9,782 nucleotides of DNA from an uncultured Gammaproteobacteria bacterium. Its GTDB lineage: Bacteria > Pseudomonadota > Gammaproteobacteria > UBA9214. The stretch is taken from NCBI GenBank assembly GCA_905480305.1, contig CAJQPV010000162.1, forward strand, positions 1 through 9,782, read 5' to 3'. Numbering within the stretch: position 1 is the stretch's first letter; the number at the start of each line of letters is the position of its first letter. The notes beneath the pieces were generated by a model that was not told the DNA's origin, made no database searches, and saw nothing but the letters and a program-made list of their open reading frames with translations. Below are positions 1 to 5,416 of this stretch, piece after piece. The translations under genes and the position numbers were made by a program.

Positions 1-35
1 AGCGGTAACAACGCAAAATCAAGGAAAGCAAACCC

Positions 36-1892
36 ATGAAGTTATCGTACATCTTTCTCTGTATCGCATGCCTGCTTCTGTCAACCCGGGTCTCACTGGG
101 GGCAGAGACGGCAGACACTATCTATCTCAACGGTACCATCCTCACTATCAACGACGCGCTTCCAACAGCAGAAGCAGTGGCAGTAAAAGATGGAAAGATT
201 CTTGCGGTCGGCCCGGAGGTTGAAGTTCTCAAAACCGTTGGGGAGAGCACAAAGAAGATAAACCTGGCCGGCAAGACGATGCTCCCGGGATTCGTTGATT
301 CGCACGGGCACACATACATAATCGGGCTTCAGGCCACCACCGCCAACCTGCTTCCCCCGCCCGATGGCGCGGGCAAGGATATCGCCTCACTGCAGGCGTT
401 ACTTATCGATTGGGCCGCGAACAATGAAGCGGCCGTAAACAAGGTTGGCTGGATCGCGGGGTTCGGCTATGACGATTCGCAACTTACTGAGCAACGGCAT
501 CCGACGCGTGACGACCTCGACAAGGTGTCGAAAGACCTCCCGGTGATCATTATTCATCAGTCCGGTCACCTCGGCGTCGCCAACAGCAAAGCCCTGGATA
601 TCGCCGGTGTGACTGCAGAGACGAAGGACCCGAAAGGCGGTGCCTTTCGTCGAAAAGAAGGCTCTCAGGAGCCTAACGGAGTTTTAGAAGAATATGCCTT
701 CTTCTATCTCCTCAGCAAACTGGCGGCTAACTTCGACAACGACATCAACGATGCCCTGGTCGAGGAAGGTGCCAAGCTAGTGGCCTCCTTCGGGTACACC
801 ACTGCCCAGGAGGGCCGGGCGATTGGCCCCGGCCTTGAGGCAATGAAGCGTGTTGCCGACAGTGGCAGGCTCGCCATTGATCTCGTCGCCTACCCCGACA
901 TCCTCGAGGTCGACACTATCAAGCCTGCCATGCACTACACGAACAACTACCGGATCGGTGGCGTGAAACTCACCATCGATGGTTCACCGCAGGGCAAGAC
1001 CGCCTGGTTGACCGAACCCTACTTCGTTGTGCCCGAGGGGCACCCCAAAGACTACCGGGGTTATGCCGCCATCGATGAGAAGACCACCAGCGAGGCCGTT
1101 GAGAAGGCTTTCGCGAATGGCTGGCAAATTCTCTGTCACAGCAATGGCGATGCTGCGACTGATCGTTTTATCCATGCGATTCGCCTCGCGAAAAAGAAGT
1201 ACCCCGATGTTGATAACCGTCCCGTCCTGATTCACGGGCAGGTGCTACGCGAGGACCAGGTGGAACAACTCAAAGAGCTTGGCATCTTTCCCTCGCTCTT
1301 CCCCATGCACACCTTCTACTGGGGAGACTGGCACCGGGAATCAGTACTCGGCCCTGAGCGTGCCGAAAATATCTCACCCACCGGTTGGGTTCTGGAACGC
1401 GACATGATGTTTGGCAGTCACCATGATGCGCCGGTGGCGCTGCCTGATTCGATGCGTGTCCTGTCAGCCACCGTCACCCGCACCTCACGTAGTGGCCGTG
1501 TCCTTGGCCCCGAACACCGAGTTCCGGTCGCAACTGCCCTCAAGGCCCTGACCATCTGGCCTGCCTGGCAGCACTTCGAGGAGGACTCCAAGGGTACAAT
1601 CGAGGTTGGGAAACTCGCCGATTTCGTAATCCTCTCCGATAATCCTCTGACCGTTCAACAGGACCAGATTGATGACCTCAAGGTGCTGGAGACCATCAAG
1701 GAGGGGAATTCGATTTACAAGCGGCCCGCCGAAGGAGTAGCACTGTCTTCACCCGCCGTGTTCGGACTCACCATGCATGAAGAACATAATCCCGAACAGG
1801 CCGTGCCGGGCGTGAAGCTTGTCCATGGTGATAGCTGTTTCAATCATGGTCTGAGTGTTCTACTTAGTGCTATAAATTCCACGGCAGAATAG
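36..1892 (+). CDS. Exported YtcJ-type metal-dependent amidohydrolase (Amidohydro_3 family)
   Basis: A 618-aa protein of the amidohydrolase superfamily, YtcJ/Amidohydro_3 branch, which hydrolyses C-N bonds of amide-like substrates; the substrate cannot be told here. Residues 1-23 form a Sec signal peptide ending SLGA, so it probably acts in the periplasm. The N-terminal small beta domain ends in LPGFVDSHGH, giving the HxH metal motif at His90 and His92. Further likely active-site elements are the QSGH segment (175-178), Lys311 in GGVKLTIDGSPQG, His368 (CHSNGD), His400 (LIHGQ) and Asp464 (SHHDAP). The closing GTIEVGKLADFVIL segment (520-533) is typical of the family. The tail from about 560 to 618 goes slightly beyond the usual family end and is not recognised. 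The ATG at 36 has AAGGA at 21-25, ten bases upstream. No neighbour in the window suggests a pathway. Family assignment is firm; specificity is unknown. Confidence 0.92.
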   Translation: MKLSYIFLCIACLLLSTRVSLGAETADTIYLNGTILTINDALPTAEAVAVKDGKILAVGPEVEVLKTVGESTKKINLAGKTMLPGFVDSHGHTYIIGLQATTANLLPPPDGAGKDIASLQALLIDWAANNEAAVNKVGWIAGFGYDDSQLTEQRHPTRDDLDKVSKDLPVIIIHQSGHLGVANSKALDIAGVTAETKDPKGGAFRRKEGSQEPNGVLEEYAFFYLLSKLAANFDNDINDALVEEGAKLVASFGYTTAQEGRAIGPGLEAMKRVADSGRLAIDLVAYPDILEVDTIKPAMHYTNNYRIGGVKLTIDGSPQGKTAWLTEPYFVVPEGHPKDYRGYAAIDEKTTSEAVEKAFANGWQILCHSNGDAATDRFIHAIRLAKKKYPDVDNRPVLIHGQVLREDQVEQLKELGIFPSLFPMHTFYWGDWHRESVLGPERAENISPTGWVLERDMMFGSHHDAPVALPDSMRVLSATVTRTSRSGRVLGPEHRVPVATALKALTIWPAWQHFEEDSKGTIEVGKLADFVILSDNPLTVQQDQIDDLKVLETIKEGNSIYKRPAEGVALSSPAVFGLTMHEEHNPEQAVPGVKLVHGDSCFNHGLSVLLSAINSTAE

Positions 1893-2073
1893 ACGCACTT
1901 TTTTAACCGAAAAATTACACTCCAATACGCTTACCCGATCAAAGCGTTGACCAATCCGGATACTGCCGGTCGTTCAGCTTTGGCGTAAGCAGGCGCCACG
2001 GTGAAACCTGGATACAGCGAGATTGCATGATAGGAATGGCAGCTTATGCAAAGCGGAAGTACAACTGAGACCC

Positions 2074-2383
2074 GGGAATGACTGTTTCAGGCCGACAGCT
2101 GCCTAACAGGAACTCCTCACTAGCCTGGCTCCCTGAATCCGGGAACGCCTTTGCCTCCGTAATGCGACCTTGGGACTTATTCTAAATAAGAATTTGCTCA
2201 AAGGCAGGAGTCAACCCAACCCGGTCATACAGAATTTTTCCTTAAACTTCCGATATGTACTGGAACCGGTCGTTCCCTGGCCGGATTCTGGACGGTGACT
2301 ATCGACCCTGGGTCGGACATGCAGAAATTTTGCTTAAAGGTCAGGAACGTACTGGAACCGGTCTTTCCAGGGTTGATGCCTAC
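2074..2383. repeat. Degenerate intergenic repeat, copy 1 (with internal 92-bp-period duplication)
   Basis: This stretch aligns by eye, in the same orientation, with about 5168-5390. The best-matching core runs from GGCCGACAGCTG (2089-2101) to GTACTG (2257-2262), with roughly four of five bases shared and small indels. Landmarks present in both copies are TAACAGGAACTCC, CACTAGCCTGG, TTTGCCTCCGTAATG and ATTCTAAATAAG. Copy 1 also contains an internal direct duplication: about 50 bp starting at 2230 recur at 2322, offset 92 bp, sharing GTACTGGAACCGGTC. No transposase, terminal inverted repeats or target duplications are seen. It may be a decayed non-autonomous or lineage-specific dispersed repeat; its function is unknown. 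Confidence 0.75.
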
Positions 2384-2468
2384 TCCCAGCCACAGGCCTG
2401 TCAGTTTACGTGTGAGTTCAACGGGCAGGCGTCTAACAACCCTTAACAATTGCCGCCGTCATTCATTC

Positions 2469-2523
2469 GCAGCCAACTCAATAGCTGGCTGCAGCAACCG
2501 GAGACCGTCTGCAGGCTGTCTCC
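2469..2523. other. Two adjacent stem-loops
   Basis: Two perfect short inverted repeats lie side by side. The first is GCAGCCA (2469-2475) with TGGCTGC (2486-2492) around a 10-base loop. The second is GGAGAC (2500-2505) with GTCTCC (2518-2523) around a 12-base loop. Neither is followed by a T tract, so they do not look like intrinsic terminators. They could be part of a small structured RNA, a REP-like element or chance pairing. Confidence 0.35.
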
Positions 2524-2654
2524 ATGGGGCAGGATTTGACTAGCTTTGGAATAGAGGCTCCGGATCTTACGCTTCGCCCTGGTAATTCAAGAAATTTAAC
2601 TGTTCATAGATTTTGAGATACTAAATATATGTCAATAATTTGACAATACTGCAT

Positions 2655-2663
2655 TGGTATGAT
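2655..2663 (+). promoter_or_regulatory. Candidate extended -10 promoter for the 88-aa protein gene
   Basis: TGGTATGAT fits an extended -10 element (TGn followed by a five-of-six match to TATAAT). It sits in the AT-rich zone and predicts a start near 2670, giving an untranslated leader of roughly 58 bases before the ATG at 2728. TTGACA at 2640-2645 is a perfect -35 hexamer, but it is too close (12 bases) to pair with this -10. A perfect TATAAT at 2703-2708 also exists but would start transcription on the ribosome site itself. The assignment is tentative. Confidence 0.4.
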
Positions 2664-2727
2664 TATCTTGTACTTCGAGCCTCAATGCTCTTGAGGTATA
2701 CATATAATAAATTTGGAGATTACTACT

Positions 2728-2994
2728 ATGATACGTTCACTTGCTATTTCAGCCGCCACAATCTGCCTGATGACCAGTACCGCGTTTGCCGCTCCGACCA
2801 TCATGACCGAGGCACAGATGGATTCACAGGTCGCAGGATCTACCATCGAAACGCGCGATAGGAGAAACATCGTCTGGACTGTTGACTCCCTAGATCCTCC
2901 TATCGGGAGGAACAACGGTGGATACGACGCTACGGCCAATGCCAGCAAGGGCCTGGTTAAAGCCGTAGGTGCCGGAGGCCTGGGACTGTACTGA
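2728..2994 (+). CDS. Small secreted Gly/Asn/Ala-rich protein, candidate cargo of the Fap-like exporter
   Basis: An 88-aa protein not recognised as a named family. Residues 1-21 or 22 are a clear Sec signal peptide (MIRS, hydrophobic core, then TAFA-A). It is followed by IMTEAQMDSQVAG (25-37), which resembles a double-glycine leader: hydrophobic Met26 and Met31 at -12 and -7, Gln30 at -8, Ala36-Gly37 at -2/-1. Position -4 is Gln, with Val moved to -3. Cutting after Gly37 would leave 51 residues: a charged, Trp-containing stretch, then a Gly/Asn/Ala-rich tail (about 60-88) ending in Tyr. The ATG at 2728 is preferred because GGAG (2715-2718) lies nine bases upstream; an in-frame TTG at 2713 overlaps that ribosome site. 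A strong terminator follows 25 bases after the stop, so the gene is probably expressed separately from the C39 peptidase and barrel genes. A role as exported or fibre-forming subunit, or as a peptide, is inferred from context only. Confidence 0.75.
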   Translation: MIRSLAISAATICLMTSTAFAAPTIMTEAQMDSQVAGSTIETRDRRNIVWTVDSLDPPIGRNNGGYDATANASKGLVKAVGAGGLGLY

Positions 2995-3019
2995 ACCGAA
3001 GTGTGAATAAGGGTGAACC

Positions 3020-3048
3020 AAAGGGGGCGGGTAACCGCCCCCTTTTTT
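3020..3048 (+). terminator. Intrinsic terminator after the small secreted protein gene
   Basis: AAAGGGGGCGG (3020-3030) pairs perfectly with CCGCCCCCTTT (3035-3045) around a GTAA loop, and the stem runs into six T residues (3043-3048). It is a textbook rho-independent terminator for plus-strand transcription. The minus strand has only three Ts after the stem. It separates the 88-aa gene from the peptidase/barrel pair. Confidence 0.93.
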
Positions 3049-3372
3049 GTGGGCACACGGAAGTAAGTCGCACCCATGATGAGCAATCCTGGCCTGTCCT
3101 GGCGACTAGCTTCGCTGCCGCTGCAATCCAATCGATGTGATGATCAACGCGTCATTTTCAGTGCCGAAAGCCATAACCGAGACTGAGATTGACTGAGAAG
3201 GCCAGGTCGGTCGCAATCGTATCCGGCCGACCGCTTTATCAATTTGGCAGTTTTCCCTGACCCAACGTGCCACAGTTAGACCGAAGGCGCTTCTTCGGGT
3301 CAACTTTTGTCGCGACTGGCCGATTTTTATACCGTTCGGTGGTTGGATGTGTCAGCAAGGAGACAATTCGTA
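3049..3372. promoter_or_regulatory. Upstream region of the peptidase/barrel operon
   Basis: About 320 bp without a credible gene, expected to hold the promoter of the two-gene operon because a strong terminator precedes it. Visible elements: a short tandem repeat GACTGAGA at 3181 and 3191; an inverted repeat GGTCGG (3205-3210) / CCGACC (3227-3232) with a 16-base spacer that could be an operator or hairpin; and a weak -35/-10-like pair TTGTCG (3307-3312) and TATACC (3328-3333) spaced only 15 bases. The ribosome site AAGGAGA (3357-3363) lies nine bases before the ATG at 3373. None of the promoter elements is strong. Confidence 0.4.
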
Positions 3373-3912
3373 ATGCACCTTCGAAGTCTGATGAAATGCG
3401 CACTGCAACTCGCGACCCTGATTTTGATTGCCAGCCCCGCTGTTTCCGGCACACTCTCACTGAAGGAGATCCGCGAGGGGGGGGTCATCAGGCAGCAATG
3501 GGACACCAGCTGCGGGGCCGCGGCGTTGGCTACCGTGTTCACCTACACGTTCAACGACCCGGTGACCGAACGTGAGGTGGCCAGCGGGCTGTTACGCCAG
3601 ACTGAACCCCTGAAGGTGCGCCACCGCGGCGGCTTTTCGATGCTCGATATGAAGCGATATGCTGCCGAGCGGGGTTACCGCGGCATCGGGTTCCGGGGCA
3701 TGGAGTTCAAGGACATCCGCTATCTGGACGCTCCGATCGTACCGGTAAGCTTCCATGGATATAACCATTACGTCGTCTACAAGGGCCTGACACCCGAGGG
3801 AGACGTCCACATCGGCGACCCTGCCTTTGGCAACCGCACGCTAAGTCGCGAGAGATTTGAGAATGCGTGGGTCGACGGCATCACCTTTGTCATGCTTCGG
3901 GGTACAGAATGA
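3373..3912 (+). CDS. Sec-exported C39-family cysteine peptidase, FapD-like
   Basis: A 179-aa C39-type papain-fold peptidase, the family that cuts leader peptides after double-glycine-like sites. A signal peptide (about 1-25, ending SPAVS) sends it to the periplasm, unlike the C39 domains fused to bacteriocin ABC exporters; there is no ABC or transmembrane part. The catalytic set is complete: oxyanion Gln41, Cys47 in DTSCGAAALA, His132 in GYNHYVVYKG and Asp149 in HIGDPAFG. Exported stand-alone C39 proteins of this size next to a coiled-coil outer-membrane barrel match FapD of the Pseudomonas Fap amyloid system. The ATG at 3373 is chosen for AAGGAGA nine bases upstream and because it begins the signal peptide; the upstream in-frame TTG at 3307 lacks both. 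The stop overlaps the next start (ATGA, 3909-3912). A run of eight G (3477-3484) lies in the coding sequence before the catalytic Cys. The substrate may be the 88-aa upstream protein, by inference. Confidence 0.9.
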   Translation: MHLRSLMKCALQLATLILIASPAVSGTLSLKEIREGGVIRQQWDTSCGAAALATVFTYTFNDPVTEREVASGLLRQTEPLKVRHRGGFSMLDMKRYAAERGYRGIGFRGMEFKDIRYLDAPIVPVSFHGYNHYVVYKGLTPEGDVHIGDPAFGNRTLSRERFENAWVDGITFVMLRGTE

Positions 3913-4895
3913 AATACACGTTTGCGCTTGCCGCCCTTCTCTTCGCCGCCTTCCCTGCTGGTGCCGAGACAATCGAGGAACTCAAGGCCCAGCTCGAAGC
4001 ACAGGAGCAGATCAATGCGCTGCAGAGGCAACGCATCGAGACACTGGAGGCCGAGCTCGCGGGGCGCAAGATCGCGTCGCCCGCCAGGGCTGAGGTCGCG
4101 GCCCCCGAAATCGCCGCAGGCGACCCAGAGGCAGACCGCGCACTGGAGCGGGCCCTTGAACGGCGTGGCAGCGTGGTTCTTGCGCCCTACGTCGTTGAGG
4201 TAGCGCCGAGCCTGTTCTGGAGCCATGACGGCAGCGACTCCAACAACTCGACGGACGACATCTACGGGGCCGGACTGGACGCCCGCATCGGTTTGCCCGG
4301 CGGCTGGATGCTTGGAGCCGGGGTCCCGTATATCTACCGCGACATTGATGACGTCGGTAGTAACAGCGGTGCCGGCGATGTCTCGGCCACGGTCTGGAAG
4401 TCGCTCTTCACACAGGAAGGTCGTCGACCGTCGCTTGTCGCCAGCCTGCGCTACGCCGCGCCAACTGGCGATGATATCGGCGACGACGACGTACCGCTGG
4501 GCAGCGGTTTTCATAGAGTCACCGCGCAGCTCTCCACGGTAAAAACCATCGATCCGATCGCCTTCTTTGGCGATCTGACCTACACCCACTACATCGACGA
4601 CGAGATCTCGGGTGTGGATGTGGACCGCAGCGACACGATCGGTTTCGGCCTGGGCGCCAGCCTGGCGGTGACGCCCGATACAAGCTTCGGCGCCGGGATA
4701 AATTATGCCTTTGAGGATGATGTGGAAGTGAATGGCACTGGCGTTCGTGGTTCCAGCACAACGCTCGGGCAGGTCGAGCTGACTGCAGGCATTTTGCTGA
4801 CCCGGGACGTGTTCCTGAACATCACCGGCGCTTTCGGCATAACCGATGACAGCCCCGACGCAACCCTTGGTATGTCACTGCCAATCCGGTTCTGA
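3909..4895 (+). CDS. Outer-membrane beta-barrel exporter with coiled coil and plug-like helix, FapF-like
   Basis: A 328-aa protein. Signal peptide 1-19 (ending PAGA) is followed by a coiled coil at about 21-50 (I/L at 22, 25, 29, 35, 38, 43, 46, 50). After an Ala/Pro-rich linker comes a short helix, DRALERALERRG (76-87), then alternating strands from about 88 to the C-terminal Phe328. The terminal aromatic residue is the usual BAM insertion signal. The order coiled coil, plug-like helix and barrel of about 240 residues is that of FapF, the trimeric pore that exports Fap amyloid subunits. It is shorter than Pseudomonas FapF. Predicted loops are Asp-rich (for example 107-117, 188-194, 230-242). 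The start at 3909 overlaps the peptidase stop, implying translational coupling; the in-frame upstream start at 3867 would lie inside the peptidase gene and spoil the signal peptide. An automatic annotation might call it a generic transporter or MetA-pathway (phenol degradation) porin. Confidence 0.82.
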   Translation: MKYTFALAALLFAAFPAGAETIEELKAQLEAQEQINALQRQRIETLEAELAGRKIASPARAEVAAPEIAAGDPEADRALERALERRGSVVLAPYVVEVAPSLFWSHDGSDSNNSTDDIYGAGLDARIGLPGGWMLGAGVPYIYRDIDDVGSNSGAGDVSATVWKSLFTQEGRRPSLVASLRYAAPTGDDIGDDDVPLGSGFHRVTAQLSTVKTIDPIAFFGDLTYTHYIDDEISGVDVDRSDTIGFGLGASLAVTPDTSFGAGINYAFEDDVEVNGTGVRGSSTTLGQVELTAGILLTRDVFLNITGAFGITDDSPDATLGMSLPIRF

Positions 4896-5416
4896 ACCCG
4901 CTTGCCGCGCGATTGAACGATGCCGCCACAGTTCATGACACCGGATCGACTGTTTGAGTAACAACCTCTACGCTTGGCGTAGCGACCGCCGCGTGCTGTA
5001 TGCCGTGGTCGCTGGCATGCTGTAGTTCTGAAAGCGATTTCCACTCAAGGCCGAATAACACCCATCCGCCTTCATCACTAAAGGTCTGCTTGGTATTGAC
5101 CGCCGAAGTCCAATTGCCTCATGTGAACGACAGGTTATGCGGCATTGCTGACCTACACATGAAGGTTGGGGAACGGCAAGTCCTGGCCGACAGCTGACTA
5201 ACAGGAACTCCGCACTAGCCTGGTTACCTGCTGCCGGGAACGACTGCTTTGCCTCCGTAATGAGACCTAGGGACTGATTCTAAATAAGTTTTCTCTAAAG
5301 GACCGGAGACGACCCAACCCAGACGTAGAGAATTTTCCTTTGTAGGTCAGGAATGTACTGTACTCGGACCTTTATGGGCTGGATGCAGGGCTGTAACCCG
5401 CGACGGAAATTAGCCG
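4896..5416. other. Non-coding stretch between convergent operons
   Basis: No credible gene in 521 bp between the barrel gene and the end of the minus-strand channel operon. A 9-bp stem with one G-T pair can form between 4981-4989 (AGCGACC core) and 5005-5013 (GGTCGCT core). It has no T tract, so it is at best a weak or rho-assisted terminator. The right half is occupied by the second copy of the degenerate repeat. A small inverted repeat, GACGG/CCGTC (5402-5418), overlaps the stop codon of the minus-strand channel gene. Confidence 0.6.
5168..5390. repeat. Degenerate intergenic repeat, copy 2
   Basis: Direct-orientation partner of the repeat at about 2074-2383. The core begins at GGCCGACAGCTG (5185-5196) and runs through TAACAGGAACTCC, CACTAGCCTGG, TTTGCCTCCGTAATG and ATTCTAAATAAG to GTACTG (5355-5360). 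A weaker match continues to about 5390. It has one unit where copy 1 has an internal duplication. Together the two copies bracket the small-protein/peptidase/barrel locus. Confidence 0.75.

Larger units (their letters stand above)
1893..2727. other. Non-coding stretch between amidohydrolase and small secreted protein
   Basis: No convincing gene in 835 bp. The short open frames here lack ribosome sites and overlap a degenerate repeat. From left to right it holds: a T-rich/A-rich segment just after the amidohydrolase stop (about 1898-1917) that could form only a weak hairpin; a 6-bp inverted repeat ACGCTT/AAGCGT at 1927-1947 with no T tract; the degenerate repeat (about 2074-2383); two adjacent stem-loops (2469-2523); and an AT-rich zone from about 2588 to 2712 that probably contains the promoter of the 88-aa protein gene. 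The shift from mixed composition to AT-rich sequence just before the small gene is conspicuous against the GC-rich coding DNA around it. Confidence 0.7.

Noticed and set aside
2074..2383. Insertion sequence or CRISPR array
   Set aside because: No transposase, no terminal inverted repeats, no target duplication; the duplicated units are only two and diverged, without regular spacers.
2225..2543. Short open frames on both strands within the repeat region
   Set aside because: They sit in a degenerate repeat whose other copy does not keep the frames; no ribosome sites.
2654..2671. Possible sigma-54 promoter (TTGGTATG...TTGT)
   Set aside because: The spacing between the GG and the downstream TG pair is not that of a -24/-12 element and the required GC is absent.
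2703..2708. Perfect TATAAT hexamer
   Set aside because: Its expected start would fall on the ribosome site of the 88-aa gene and no -35 lies at the right distance, so it is less likely than the extended -10 at 2655.
2682..3131. 149-aa minus-strand open frame opposite the small secreted protein
   Set aside because: It runs through the intrinsic terminator and lacks domains, while the plus-strand gene has a signal peptide and a well-placed ribosome site.
3307..3372. Upstream TTG start for the C39 peptidase adding 22 residues
   Set aside because: The added residues would bury the signal peptide and the strong ribosome site points to the ATG at 3373.
3777..4589. 270-aa open frame on the minus strand
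   Set aside because: It lies opposite the C39 peptidase and barrel genes, which have signal peptides, motifs and ribosome sites; its translation is low-complexity, Arg/Gly-rich and matches no family.
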